The notes under the pieces are model-generated. The model was not told the origin of the DNA and did not search any database. It saw only the letters and a program-made list of their open reading frames with translations. The position numbers and the translations under genes were made by a program. 64,000 nucleotides of DNA. Source: PALSA-1004 sp963804885 (GTDB lineage Bacteria; Pseudomonadota; Gammaproteobacteria; Burkholderiales; SG8-41). Positions 9,288-18,304 of this stretch are shown in pieces (position 1 is the first letter of the stretch; every line of letters begins with the position of its first letter). The stretch covers positions 62,001 to 126,000 of the forward strand of contig CAWDSF010000001.1 of assembly GCA_963804885.1 (NCBI GenBank), written 5' to 3'.

Positions 9288-9803
9288 ATGCCGCGCCTGT
9301 TTTTCGCGTTGTGGCCCGATGCGGCGGTGCGCGACGAGCTGTATCGTGCCGCGCAGGCGGCGCACGACGGCAGCGGCGGACGTCTCATGCGGCGCGACAA
9401 TCTCCACCAGACGCTGGTGTTCGTCGGCAGCGTTGCCGCTGAACGAATCGCCGGCCTGGAAGCAGCGGCCGCCGCGATCATGGTGCCTGCATTCAAGCTC
9501 GCATGGGGTACGACCGGGTACTGGCGCCACAACCGCATCATCTGGGCCGCGCCGGGTGCAATGCCGCCGCCGCTGATCGAGCTCGTCGGCGCGCTCGAGC
9601 ACGTGCTTGCCGGTGCCGGCATCGAATACGACGATCGTCCGTACCACGCTCACGTGACGCTCGTGCGCGACGCGCGCGCGCCGGCTGTGCTGCCGTCGCT
9701 GCGTTTCGATTGGCTGGTGCGCGAATTCGCACTGATCGAATCGGGCCGCGATCCGCGCGGCGTTGCCTATCGGCCGCTCGCGCGCTGGCCGCTCGCGGGC
9801 TGA
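9288..9803 (+). CDS. thpR: RNA 2',3'-cyclic phosphodiesterase (2H family)
   Basis: 171 residues. Contains the two HxTx signatures of the 2H phosphoesterase fold: HQTL (His40) in DNLHQTLVFVG and HVTL in YHAHVTLVRDAR near residue 124. The N-terminal LFFALWPD is the usual start of ThpR/LigT. It opens RNA 2',3'-cyclic phosphates to 2'-phosphates in vitro; its cellular role is unclear. It follows ispF by 24 bases and may be cotranscribed. Confidence 0.88.
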   Translation: MPRLFFALWPDAAVRDELYRAAQAAHDGSGGRLMRRDNLHQTLVFVGSVAAERIAGLEAAAAAIMVPAFKLAWGTTGYWRHNRIIWAAPGAMPPPLIELVGALEHVLAGAGIEYDDRPYHAHVTLVRDARAPAVLPSLRFDWLVREFALIESGRDPRGVAYRPLARWPLAG

Positions 9804-9811
9804 CTGGCGAT

Positions 9812-10219
9812 TTATTTCGCGGCGGGGGCGGGCACCGACGGCTTGCGTGCGGGCGCCGCTTTCGCCGGCGCCGCGGCGGCATCCGCGAGCTGCTCGACCA
9901 GTTGTATCGTGCCGGCGACGAAACTCTGCTGCGGATGGTCGCGGCAGTACTGATCGAAATACTGGTAGAGATCGTCGCCGCTCGGAAACGCGCCGACTTT
10001 GACCTGGCGGGCCGGCGTCGCATAGTTGTAGCCCGACGCAAAGCCGCGCGCCCAGATTTCGTACTGCTGGCGCACGAGCTTGTTCCCCGCCGATTTCGAC
10101 CAGGCCGTGCAAGTGGCATTCTCCGCCGAGAAAATGATGTTGATCTGCGGTTCCCGGTCGGCTGCGAGCGCCGGTGCGGCGGCAAAAACCAGACCGGCAA
10201 GAATGTAAATGGCCTTCAC
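9812..10219 (-). CDS. Small periplasmic protein of unknown function
   Basis: 135 residues. A clear signal peptide (MKAIYILAGLVFAAAPALA) is followed by a domain of about 85 residues with two cysteines (ENATCTAW, QYCRDHP) placed as if to form a disulfide, and an Ala/Pro/Lys-rich tail that looks disordered. The pattern with a helix GFASGYNY and a Cys-x2-His-Pro near the end recalls small periplasmic HdeA/Rap1a-like proteins, but I cannot assign it. It converges with thpR (8-base gap) and is divergent from the next gene. Confidence 0.65.
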   Translation of the reverse strand: MKAIYILAGLVFAAAPALAADREPQINIIFSAENATCTAWSKSAGNKLVRQQYEIWARGFASGYNYATPARQVKVGAFPSGDDLYQYFDQYCRDHPQQSFVAGTIQLVEQLADAAAAPAKAAPARKPSVPAPAAK

Positions 10220-10274
10220 GTGGTTCTCCTGGACTACGAGCGGCCATGCTAGCAGTTTTTCCGCGGCGCGGCCT

Positions 10275-10280
10275 TATAAT
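10275..10280 (+). promoter_or_regulatory. Candidate -10 box for the cyclic-nucleotide-binding protein gene
   Basis: TATAAT 35 bases before the ATG at 10315. Its position argues against the upstream ATG at 10279, which overlaps the box, and supports the start at 10315 with its AAGGA ribosome site at 10306-10310. Confidence 0.4.
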
Positions 10281-10314
10281 GGACGCTTGCCGCGTGCCCG
10301 TAGTAAAGGATCGA

Positions 10315-10791
10315 ATGGACCGCTACATCGAGATTTTCCGCCGCAGCGCTGGCGACAAAAGCAATACCGGCGATTACCTTTTGCTCAGCGAGTGGGGCGA
10401 GAGCGAGTGGCGCAAGCTGCTGGCCGTAACGACTTCGCGCCCGTACAAAGCGAGTGAAGTCGTGATTCAACGCGGGGTCGCGGACCGCGCGCTCTATTTC
10501 GTAGCGTCCGGCGCGCTCGAGGTCGGCGTCACGTATGTCGATGGCGTGAGCATAAGTTCGCTGGCGAAGATAGGCGCCGGCAGCGTGATTGGCGAGCAAT
10601 CGTTTTTCGACAGCGAGCCGCGTTCGGCCAACGTCTGGGCGGTGACCGAAGGCGAGCTCTTGTGCCTGACCCAGGAGCGATTTCACGAGCTCGCGAAGGC
10701 GGAGCCGGTGCTCATGCGCGACCTGCTGTTCGCGCTCGGCCGCATTTTGTCGCTGCGCCTGCGCAATACGTCGATGCGCGTGCGGCGCTAA
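10315..10791 (+). CDS. Cyclic nucleotide-binding domain protein
   Basis: 158 residues. It is essentially one CRP-like beta-barrel: YKASEVVIQRGVADRALYFVASGALEV (about 45-70), a phosphate-cassette region GAGSVIGEQSFFDSEPRSANVWA (about 90-112), and two closing helices. There is no DNA-binding helix-turn-helix after the barrel, so it is not a complete CRP/FNR regulator; a sensor or protein-interaction role is more likely. Start chosen by the AAGGA site. It ends 4 bases into the convergent envZ gene. Confidence 0.8.
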   Translation: MDRYIEIFRRSAGDKSNTGDYLLLSEWGESEWRKLLAVTTSRPYKASEVVIQRGVADRALYFVASGALEVGVTYVDGVSISSLAKIGAGSVIGEQSFFDSEPRSANVWAVTEGELLCLTQERFHELAKAEPVLMRDLLFALGRILSLRLRNTSMRVRR

Positions 10792-12119
10792 GGCGCCCGG
10801 TCAGGGCCGCCTGCCGGCGGCAAAGCGAACTCGACGCGCGCTTCCAGTCCGCCACCCGCGCGCGGCAGCAGTTGCACGGTGCCGCCGTGCATTTTCGCGA
10901 TGCGGTCGACAATCGCGAGCCCCAATCCAGACCCGGGCGTGCTGCGCGCCTCGTTCAGGCGTGTGAATGGTTGCAGCATGCGTTCCGCGTCGGCCGCGGG
11001 TATGCCCGGCCCGCGGTCGAGTACCGACAAGCGCGCGCGGCCGGCGGTCGTCGACGTTTCGACTTCGACCTGGTCGCCGGCATGGCGCAGCGCGTTATCG
11101 ATCAGGTTTGTGAGCAGGCGCTGGATCGCGAGCGGCTGCAGATTGAGCACGGGAACCGGGCTGGTGCGCGCGGATACCTGTTTGCCCTGGCGCACGTAAC
11201 GGTCGACCACCGAATGCACGAGCTCGTTCAAGTCGAGCTCCCCGCCGCTGCCGGGCTCGCCGGTGACGCGCGCGAAATCGAGAAACTGGTTAATCACAGC
11301 GTCGATGTCTTCGACGTCCTGCACCATGCCTTCGCGCAGCACAGCATCGGTCTTGTCGTCGAGCATTTCGACGCCGAGGCGGATGCGCGAGAGCGGCGTG
11401 CGCAAGTCGTGCGAGACGCCGGCGAGCAGCAGCGCACGGTCGGCGTCGGCGCGCTGCAGGTCGGTCGCCATCTGGTTGAATGCGCGCGACAGCGTGCGCA
11501 CTTCGGCCGGGCCGGTTTCGACGACCGGCGGGGGCACGTCGCCGCGGCCGATCGCGGTGGCCGCGCGCGTCAGCTCGCGCAACGGGCGGTTAATGCGCGC
11601 GACGATGGCAAACGCACCGATGACCGACAGGAGCAATATCAATGCGCCCCAGCCTATCCAGCGCAGCTGCTCGGCGCGCTCGATGCGTTCGCGCGACAGC
11701 CGCACCCAGTATTCGAGGTCGTCGATCTTGAAGCTCACCCACACGCCGTGCGTGCTGTCGCTGGTGCCGAGCAACTGGGTGTCCGGCCCGAGCCGGCGCT
11801 GCAGCTCGAGCGTAATGAGCCGCGTGATCGGCCGGTCGGGCAGCGCTTCAACCGGCTCGTTCGGCGCGTCGGCGTAAACCTGGATGCCTTCCTGCTGCGA
11901 GAGGTCGCGCAGGAGGTCGAGGCGCTTGGCTGAATCCGCCGTGATCAGCGCGGAGCGCGTGAGGTTGACAACACTCGCGATCTGCTGCGCGATCTGCACC
12001 GCGCGGGGCTCGCGCTCAGCCGCGCGAAAAATCTCGAGCGAGGCGAAATGACCGGCCACCATCAATACCGCGAGCAGCAATACCGTGCGCCACAAGAGGC
12101 TGCGCGGGAACAACGTCAT
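10788..12119 (-). CDS. envZ: EnvZ-like sensor histidine kinase
   Basis: 443 residues. Inner-membrane kinase with an N-terminal membrane segment (about 10-30), a periplasmic loop of about 130 residues, a second segment (IGWGALILLLSVIGAFAIV), a HAMP linker, the DHp motif GVSHDLRTPLSRIRLG with the phosphoacceptor His, and a catalytic domain with the N box LIDNALRHAG, DRGPGIP and GSGLGLAIV. ATG 12119 overlaps the ompR stop (ATGA); a longer frame upstream enters ompR and is rejected. The pairing with an OmpR-type regulator supports EnvZ; the input signal is not visible. Confidence 0.9.
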   Translation of the reverse strand: MTLFPRSLLWRTVLLLAVLMVAGHFASLEIFRAAEREPRAVQIAQQIASVVNLTRSALITADSAKRLDLLRDLSQQEGIQVYADAPNEPVEALPDRPITRLITLELQRRLGPDTQLLGTSDSTHGVWVSFKIDDLEYWVRLSRERIERAEQLRWIGWGALILLLSVIGAFAIVARINRPLRELTRAATAIGRGDVPPPVVETGPAEVRTLSRAFNQMATDLQRADADRALLLAGVSHDLRTPLSRIRLGVEMLDDKTDAVLREGMVQDVEDIDAVINQFLDFARVTGEPGSGGELDLNELVHSVVDRYVRQGKQVSARTSPVPVLNLQPLAIQRLLTNLIDNALRHAGDQVEVETSTTAGRARLSVLDRGPGIPAADAERMLQPFTRLNEARSTPGSGLGLAIVDRIAKMHGGTVQLLPRAGGGLEARVEFALPPAGGPDRAP

Positions 12120-12841
12120 GCATTCTTGCCGTCGGGAATGAACACGTAGCCGAAGCCCCACACCGTCTGGATGAACGCCGGCTTGGCCGGATCGCTCTCG
12201 ATGAGCTTGCGCAAGCGCGAAATCTGCACGTCGATCGAGCGGTCGAACGCGCCGAATTCGCGGCCGCGCGCGAGTTCCATCAGCTTGTCGCGCGAGAGCG
12301 GCGTGCGCGGATGCTGCACGAGCACCTTCAGCAGCGCGAATTCACCGGTCGTCAGCGGCAACTGCTCGCCGTTGCGCGCGAGGCTGCGCGTGCCGAGATT
12401 GAAGCTGAAGTCGCCGAATTCGACGACCTGCTGCTCGGTGGTCGGGGCGCCGGGCGGCTGGGTTGCCGGCGCGCGCCGCAGCACGGCCTGGATGCGCGCG
12501 ACGAGCTCACGCGGATTGAACGGCTTGGGCAGATAATCGTCCGCGCCGACTTCGAGGCCGACGATGCGGTCCACGTCGTCACCCTTGGCGGTCAGCATGA
12601 TGATCGGCATCTTGTCGCCGAGGCCGCGCAGGCGCCGGCAGATCGACAGGCCGTCCTCGCCCGGCATCATCAGGTCGAGCACCATCAGGTCGTAGCGCTC
12701 GCGCGCCAGCCAGCGGTTCATGTCGTTGCCGTCGGCGACCGCACGCACGCTGTAGCCCTGTTCGGAGAGATAGCGGTTCAAAAGCTCGCGCAGGCGCGCG
12801 TCGTCGTCAACGACGATAATGCGGATTTTCGGGTCGGTCAT
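12116..12841 (-). CDS. ompR: OmpR-family response regulator
   Basis: 241 residues. Receiver domain with the acidic cluster Asp12-Asp14, phosphoacceptor Asp56 (LMVLDLMMPGEDG) and the Lys of MLTAKGDD, then a winged-helix domain with LTTGEFALLKVLVQHP, SRDKLMELARGRE, DRSIDVQISRLRKLIE and the terminal VWGFGYVFIPDG. These match betaproteobacterial OmpR closely. Start at 12841 gives the usual short N-terminus; the frame could extend about 29 codons further but without conserved sequence. First gene of the ompR-envZ pair. Confidence 0.92.
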   Translation of the reverse strand: MTDPKIRIIVVDDDARLRELLNRYLSEQGYSVRAVADGNDMNRWLARERYDLMVLDLMMPGEDGLSICRRLRGLGDKMPIIMLTAKGDDVDRIVGLEVGADDYLPKPFNPRELVARIQAVLRRAPATQPPGAPTTEQQVVEFGDFSFNLGTRSLARNGEQLPLTTGEFALLKVLVQHPRTPLSRDKLMELARGREFGAFDRSIDVQISRLRKLIESDPAKPAFIQTVWGFGYVFIPDGKNA

Positions 12842-13089
12842 AGTCCACCTTGTAGAGGCGTACCATGCTAGCGGTTTGGCGCGGTCAATTCCAGCGCGAA
12901 CGCCCGCAATTGCGCGCGTCCGCGACAATTGACACAGTTTGTTACAAAAAACCGGCCGCCATTAACAGCGCGCTTACACAGGCGGAGTAGCATGACGTCC
13001 ATAGTGTAGTGAGAGCGCACCGGCCGGCATGACGGCTGCATGGCGCACGATTATCGCGTCAAAGTACGCGGCGAACAAGGAGCACCGGC

Positions 13090-13242
13090 ATGGAATTGGC
13101 ACTCTACGCGGGACAGGAAGCGCTGGCTGTTTTGGCACTGCTCGTATCGTGCGCGCTGGCGGCACGGGTCGTGTCCCTTCCGCGCCGGCGTATTTATAAT
13201 GGTAGTTCCGCTGCGGTAAGACGGCTGACCGGGCGTACGTAG
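13090..13242 (+). CDS. Possible 50-residue single-pass membrane protein
   Basis: Short frame with a good ribosome site (AAGGAG seven bases before the ATG). The product has one hydrophobic helix (ALAVLALLVSCALAARVV) followed by an Arg-rich cytosolic-type tail. I know no homologue. The TATAAT box used for the next gene lies inside it. The rest of the stretch between ompR (12841) and here shows only the divergent upstream region of ompR. Confidence 0.35.
   Translation: MELALYAGQEALAVLALLVSCALAARVVSLPRRRIYNGSSAAVRRLTGRT
13195..13200 (+). promoter_or_regulatory. Candidate -10 box upstream of the Arg/Gln-rich secreted protein
   Basis: TATAAT in a T/A-rich patch about 55 bases before the ATG at 13255. 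No strong -35 partner. Confidence 0.3.
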
Positions 13243-13254
13243 GCGCGTGTAACT

Positions 13255-13593
13255 ATGCATATGAAGAAAATCCTGTTTACCGCGATTCTGGGCTTGCTGG
13301 TCATCGCGCAGCCGGCGGCGGCGCAATGGCGTCACCAGGGCGGCAGGTCGTACGACGGCGGCAGGCACCTCGGCGTGCAATCGCAGCGTCCGCGGCAGGG
13401 CGGCTACGACCGCGGCCAGCCGCCGGCCCGCGATTTTCGGCAACCTGATCGGCGCGATTTTCGGCAGCCCGAACGGGGCGGCGACTATCGCCAGCCGGAC
13501 CGGCGTCACGATGGCCGCCTGAACGATGAAGAGCGCTCTAACCTGCGGCGTGACCTGGATCGCGCCAACCGCGAAATATACAAAGGCCGGTAA
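13255..13593 (+). CDS. Small secreted Arg/Gly/Gln-rich protein with DFRQP-type repeats
   Basis: 112 residues. Signal peptide (ILFTAILGLLVIAQPAAAQ) then a low-complexity segment with short repeats of the form RDFRQPDRR / RDFRQPERG / DYRQPDRR (about residues 60-85), and a short helix LNDEERSNLRRDLDRANREIY at the end. The terminal helix resembles a motif found at the end of many small proteobacterial exported proteins. ATGs at 13255 and 13261 both precede the signal peptide. Function unknown; it is followed by another small exported, repeat-containing protein. Confidence 0.6.
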   Translation: MHMKKILFTAILGLLVIAQPAAAQWRHQGGRSYDGGRHLGVQSQRPRQGGYDRGQPPARDFRQPDRRDFRQPERGGDYRQPDRRHDGRLNDEERSNLRRDLDRANREIYKGR

Positions 13594-13650
13594 GCGAGCA
13601 TCCCGCAGCCCGGCGCAGCATACGTTCAACCAGACCAGGGAGCACGACCG

Positions 13651-14153
13651 ATGAAAAGCCGCTTGCTGAGTTTGGTGCTGGCGCTGACCTGCTGCGCGGT
13701 TTACGCCGCGCCCGTTGGCGCACAAGGCCTGCCGGGCGCAACGGTACACGCGGAGGGCAAGGCGCCGAGCGCGACGCGATGAAGAGCCGCATGCAGGAGC
13801 GCTGCAAGGAAAATCCGCAGCAATGCGAAGAAATGAAAGCCAAGATGAAGGCGCGCCGCGAGCAGTGCAAGGCGGACCCGCAAAAATGCCGCGAGGAAAT
13901 GAAAGCGCAGCGCGAAGAGCGCTGCAAGGCGAATCCCCAACGCTGCGAGGAAATGAAGGCGAAGATGAAGGCGCGTCACGAGCGCTGCCAGGCCGACCCG
14001 CAGAAATGCGACGATGAAAGGAAGGCGCGTTTCGACGAGCGCTGCAAGCAGAATCCCCAGCGCTGCGAGGAAATGAAAGCGCGCATGAAGGCGCGGCAGG
14101 AGCAATGCAAGGCCGATCCCGCCAAATGTCCGCCGCGGTCCGACCGGAAGTAG
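13651..14153 (+). pseudogene. Exported Cys-rich repeat protein with six C-x6-C motifs, frameshifted
   Basis: A signal peptide read from 13651 (MKSRLLSLVLALTCCAVYAA) continues only to a TGA near 13781. The repeat part is in another frame, readable back to about 13740 as GGQGAERDAMKSR. The shift therefore lies around 13700-13760. The repeat part, about 125 residues, has six copies of Cys-(Lys/Gln)-x-(Asn/Asp)-Pro-x-x-Cys (CKENPQQC, CKADPQKC, CKANPQRC, CQADPQKC, CKQNPQRC, CKADPAKC) separated by charged helical spacers such as EEMKAKMKAR. Twelve cysteines in helical spacers suggest disulfides or metal binding in the periplasm. If no fusion exists, the second part could start at ATG 13779. Confidence 0.6.
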
Positions 14154-14165
14154 AGGGCTAACAAC

Positions 14166-14294
14166 ATGGAACGGCTGATTTACTGGACCCTCTTCGCGGC
14201 CGGCGTCGTGCTCGCGGCATGGCTGCCGGCGAAGAGCGTTTATCCCGAACTGGGCCGCGTCGTGGCCCACCTTCTGCTGCGCGCTGTCACCTAG
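14166..14294 (+). CDS. Possible 42-residue membrane protein
   Basis: Short frame starting 12 bases after the Cys-rich gene. It has one hydrophobic segment (LIYWTLFAAGVVLAAWL) and a short amphipathic tail, and ends 7 bases before the DUF1800 gene, so it fits the spacing of a cotranscribed gene. No family recognised. Confidence 0.4.
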   Translation: MERLIYWTLFAAGVVLAAWLPAKSVYPELGRVVAHLLLRAVT

Positions 14295-14301
14295 GCTGCC
14301 A

Positions 14302-15784
14302 GTGCGCGGCGCGCAAATTTTTGCTGGCTTCATCCGCAGTCTCGCTGCGGCCGCAATTGCGCTGGCGCTCTGCGCTCCCGCGCAGGCCGCGATGCCGATG
14401 GGCTTCGACGAAGCGCGCCATCTGCTGAACCGCACGAGTTTCGCCGCGAATGTCGACGATATCGAAGCGTTCGCCAAATTAACGCGCGCCCAGGCGGTCG
14501 ATCAGCTGCTCGCGTGGACGGCGAGCACGAAGGTCATGACGCCTCCACCGGCCTGGATCAACGAGTATCAGTCGCCGCGGCGGCTGCGCACGATGAGCGA
14601 GGACCAGAGGAAGCTCGCCCAGCGCGAACTCATCGAGCACGGCGCCGAACTGCGCGCCTGGTGGATGACGGAAATGTTGACGACAGCATCGCCGCTGACC
14701 GAGAAAATGGTGCTGTTCTGGCACAACCATTTCGTGTCGAGCCTGCAGAAAGTGCGCTCGCCCGTCCTCATGTACCGGCAGCAGCTCATTTTGCGCAAGC
14801 ACGCGCTCGGCTACTTCGGCGATCTGCTTCATGAAGTATCAAAAGATCCGGCGATGGTGATTTATCTCGACAATGCGTCCAACCGCAAGGCGCAGCCGAA
14901 CGAGAATTTTGCGCGCGAGGTGATGGAGCTCTTCACGCTCGGCGAGGGCAATTACAACGAAGCGGACATCAAGGAAGCCGCCCGCGCGTTCACCGGCTGG
15001 AGCATCGAGCCGGATACCGGCGAATTCCTCGTGCGGCCGCAAATCCATGACGACGGCACGAAGACGGTCCTCGGCCGCAGCGGCAATTTCGACGGCGACG
15101 CGGTGCTCGACATCCTGCTCGCGCAGCCGGCGACCGCGGAGTTCATCGTCGCCAAACTGTGGCGCGAATTCGTGTCGCCGACCCCGGACGCCGCGGAAAT
15201 CAAGCGCATCGCGCGCATGTTTCGCGACAACCGCTACAACATCAAGGTCGCGCTGCGCGCGCTGCTGACCGCGGACGCGTTCTATGCGGCGCAGAACCGG
15301 GCGGCGCTCATCAAGTCGCCGGTGGACCTCATCGTCGGCACCATGCGGCAGTTCCGCTTCGAGACCGGCGACGTTGCACCGCTGGTGCTCGCGTCGCGCC
15401 AGCTCGGGCAGGATATCTTCGCGCCGCCCAACGTGAAGGGCTGGCCCGGCGGCGAAGCCTGGATCAACAGCGCGACGCTGCTGCAGCGCAAGCAGTTGCT
15501 CGAACGGCTATTCCGCGCGCAGGAGCCGCGGCTCGCGGCCGTGCCGATGGCACCAATGGCGGAGGGGCAGACTGACGCCGCGAGAGCGCGCGAGCGCCTG
15601 ACGCGCGCGATGCTGGCGATCCGCTATGACGAGGACAAATGGCGCGCGCAGTTCCGCGCGGGCGAACCGCCGCTCACGAAAGTGGTGCTGGCCAGCGAAC
15701 CCGTGAATGCGCCGGCCGCGAGCAGTGCAGGGCGCCGATGCCTTGCGCCAGCTGGTGCTCGACCCCGCGTATCAGCTGAAGTAA
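14302..15784 (+). pseudogene. DUF1800 family exported protein, frameshift near the 3' end
   Basis: About 494 residues after repair. GTG start at 14302, signal peptide ending APAQAA, then the family pattern ARHLLNRTSFAA, the long helical region with WWMTEML, KMVLFWHNHFVSS, NENFAREVMELFTLGEGNY, AARAFTGW, and the C-terminal ANVKGWPGGEAWINSATLL-like segment. Near the end an extra G in the GGG run at 15730-15732 shifts the frame; the repaired tail reads GADALRQLVLDPAYQLK and stops at 15784. Unrepaired, the frame runs to 16527 through the next gene. DUF1800 proteins are paired with DUF1501 proteins as here; their function is unknown. Confidence 0.82.
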
Positions 15785-15802
15785 CCGGCCAAGGAGAAGC
15801 GC

Positions 15803-16960
15803 ATGGAACGACGCGTTTTTTTGGGTGCGATGGGCGCCTCCGCAGTCACGGCATGGCTGCCGCGCGCCGCGTTGGCCGGCGCGCCGGGCCGCTACGAGAA
15901 TCTGCTGATACTCGTCGAACTGAAAGGCGGCAACGACGGCCTGAACACCGTCGTGCCTTATGCGGACGCCGACTATTACAGCCTGCGCCCGCGCATCGCC
16001 ATCGCCCGCGATCAGGTGCTGCAGCTCGATGCCCGCGCGGGCCTGCATCCGTCGCTGCAGCCGTTGATGCCGCTGTGGCAGAACGGCGAGCTCGCGGTCG
16101 TGCAAAGCATCGGCTATCCGAGCGCCAATCTCTCGCATTTTCGCTCGATCGAGATTTGGGATACGGCTTCGAAGAGTTCCGAGTATTTGAGCGATGGCTG
16201 GTTGACGCGCGCGTTTGCGGATGCGCCGGTGCCGCGCGCGTACGCGGCCGATGGGGTCGTCGTCGGCTCGAACGACATGGGGCCGCTCGCAGGCGGCGGC
16301 ACGCGCGCGCTCGCACTCGCGAACACCGAGCAGTTTTTACGCCAGGCAAAATTGGCCGGGGGCGAAGGCGCGTCGCGCAACAAAGCTTTGAGCCATATCC
16401 TGAAGGTCGAGCAGGACGTCGTGCAGGCGGCAGTCAATCTGACTGCGATGCCGGTGCTCGGCACGGAGTTTCCGAACAACGCGGTCGGCAATGCATTCAA
16501 GACCGCCGCCCAGGTGATCGCGAGTAAAGCCGGCGTCGCGGTGGTCAAAGTCACGCAAAACGGTTACGACACTCACAGCAATCAACAGGCTACGCAGCAG
16601 CGGCTGCTCAAGGATCTGGCGGACGGCATGACCGCCATGCGGGCGGCCCTGCAGGAAATCGCGCGCTGGGACGCCACGCTGATGATCACATACTGCGAAT
16701 TCGGCCGCCGACCCAAGGAAAATCAGAGCGGCGGCACCGACCACGGCACGGCCAACGCGCAATTCGTGCTCGGCGGGCGGGTGAAAGGCGGGCTTTATGG
16801 ACTGCCGCCGGCGCTGACGCGCCTCGATGGCAACGGGAATCTGCCCTTCGCGGTGGATTTCCGCGACCTGTATGCGACCGCGCTGGAGCGCTGGTGGGGC
16901 GTGAATTCCACGGTGGCGCTGAACGGCAGGTTCCGGCCCCTCGACGTGCTGAAGGCCTAG
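15803..16960 (+). CDS. DUF1501 family exported protein
   Basis: 385 residues. N-terminal export signal MERRVFLGAMGASAV with twin-arginine character, then ENLLILVELKGGNDGLNTVVPY, the alkaline-phosphatase-like core typical of DUF1501. Further landmarks are YPSANLSHFRSIEIWDTAS, QNGYDTHSNQ and the metal-site-like YCEFGRRPKEN with GTDHGTANAQFVLGG. A ribosome site AAGGAGAAG precedes the ATG. The gene lies 18 bases after the repaired end of the DUF1800 gene, and the pair is a recurring two-gene unit. Confidence 0.9.
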   Translation: MERRVFLGAMGASAVTAWLPRAALAGAPGRYENLLILVELKGGNDGLNTVVPYADADYYSLRPRIAIARDQVLQLDARAGLHPSLQPLMPLWQNGELAVVQSIGYPSANLSHFRSIEIWDTASKSSEYLSDGWLTRAFADAPVPRAYAADGVVVGSNDMGPLAGGGTRALALANTEQFLRQAKLAGGEGASRNKALSHILKVEQDVVQAAVNLTAMPVLGTEFPNNAVGNAFKTAAQVIASKAGVAVVKVTQNGYDTHSNQQATQQRLLKDLADGMTAMRAALQEIARWDATLMITYCEFGRRPKENQSGGTDHGTANAQFVLGGRVKGGLYGLPPALTRLDGNGNLPFAVDFRDLYATALERWWGVNSTVALNGRFRPLDVLKA

Positions 16961-16965
16961 CCGCG

Positions 16966-18087
16966 ATGGGCGGGCCGCGGTGGCTGGCGGCTCTATTGCT
17001 GATGGCGGCAGGCGCTGCTTTTGCCGCCCCGGCGCCGCCGGCGCAGCCCCTGAACGGCCCGGGCGGGGCGGACTACCGGCACCGCGACGTAATCGCGGCA
17101 TCGCATGGCACGGGAGCCACCCAATACTGGCTGTTCGAGCCGGCCGCCCCGGTGCCCAAATCCGCGCCAGTGGTCGTGTTTCTCCATGGCTGGGGCGGGG
17201 TCGAACCGGACCCCTACCGGGCGTGGATAGATCATATCGTCAGGCGCGGCAATATCGTCATATATCCGCGTTACCAGGCCGATTTGCGCACGCCTGCCAG
17301 CGCCTTTACGCCAAACGCGATTACCGCGGTTTTAAGCGCGCTGGACGTGCTGCGTGCGAACTCCGCGCGGCTCGCGCCCGACTTGAAGCGGTTCGCGCTG
17401 GTCGGCCATTCGATGGGCGGCGTGCTCTGCGCGAATATCGCGGCTCGCGCGGAGGTCAGCGGGCTGCCGGTGGTCCTTGCCTTTATGAGCGTGCAGCCGG
17501 GGAAAACGCGGCTGCTGGAACGGCGGGCTGCTATCGTGCTCGATGACCTGGCCCACGTTCCCGCATCCACTCTTATCCTGACCCTGGCCGGCGATCGCGA
17601 CCGTCTCGCGCGGGATATCGATGCCAAACGGATCTACTTAGAGACGACCCAGGTGCCGCCGCGCAACAAGAATTTCATCGTGGTCGCGTCGGACGCGTAC
17701 GGCTCGCCGCCGCTGGAAGCCCACCATTTTTCACCGCTGGCCCGCGCGGGCGCAGCCGCACCGGCAATCTCGGCAGGTCGCCAGTTGAGCGATGCGCGGG
17801 AGCGCATGCTGGAAAGGGGCGGGGCGCGCGGCGATCGCCAGCCCGACCCGACTCGCACCGACGAGCGCGACCAGGATGATGTTCCGGACGTCGGCCTGGC
17901 GACCGTGACGACCCCGGACGCGCTCGACTTCTATGGCTACTGGAAGCTCTTCGACGCCCTGTCCGACGCGGCTTTTTACGGCAGAAACCGCGAATTCGCG
18001 CTCGGCAACACCCCGCAGCAGCGCTATATGGGCACGTGGAGCGACGGCCGCCCGGTGCGGGAACTCCTCGTTTTCGACCAGCCATAA
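16966..18087 (+). CDS. Exported alpha/beta hydrolase
   Basis: 373 residues. Signal peptide ending GAAFAAP, then VVVFLHGWGGVEPDPY (oxyanion region), the nucleophile elbow GHSMGG near residue 150, and a late DALDFYGYWKLFDAL region. The central segment (about 250-310) is charged, Arg/Asp-rich and poorly hydrolase-like; two compensating indels there cannot be excluded. The start at 16966 is six bases after the DUF1501 stop, so the three genes look cotranscribed. The substrate is unknown; an ester or polyester is a guess. Confidence 0.75.
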   Translation: MGGPRWLAALLLMAAGAAFAAPAPPAQPLNGPGGADYRHRDVIAASHGTGATQYWLFEPAAPVPKSAPVVVFLHGWGGVEPDPYRAWIDHIVRRGNIVIYPRYQADLRTPASAFTPNAITAVLSALDVLRANSARLAPDLKRFALVGHSMGGVLCANIAARAEVSGLPVVLAFMSVQPGKTRLLERRAAIVLDDLAHVPASTLILTLAGDRDRLARDIDAKRIYLETTQVPPRNKNFIVVASDAYGSPPLEAHHFSPLARAGAAAPAISAGRQLSDARERMLERGGARGDRQPDPTRTDERDQDDVPDVGLATVTTPDALDFYGYWKLFDALSDAAFYGRNREFALGNTPQQRYMGTWSDGRPVRELLVFDQP

Positions 18088-18304
18088 GCCGCCAACAGCG
18101 CGTTTTAAGGGCTCGCGGGGGCGCGGTAGTAATGCCATGAGCATGGCGTAAAGCGGCCTTCTGCCCCGGGAAAACGGCTTTTTTAGGTCAGATTTGAGCC
18201 GCAGACCCCTGATTTCATATATCATTACCCCCGAGCGAGGGGCCGCGAGGTCAGCTGGACGCGGGGTTGGCTCAGTGTCAATACCAAATCGAAAGACACA
18301 CACC

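Noticed and set aside
10315..10791. CRP/FNR-type transcription factor
   Set aside because: The cyclic-nucleotide barrel is not followed by a helix-turn-helix; the protein ends after the second helix.
10662..11933. Long plus-strand frame of 423 codons opposite envZ
   Set aside because: Arg/Ala-rich shadow of the envZ codons with no domain; typical of high-G+C antisense frames.
13051..13749. 232-codon minus-strand frame
   Set aside because: Overlaps small plus-strand genes with ribosome sites and signal peptides; no recognisable protein features.
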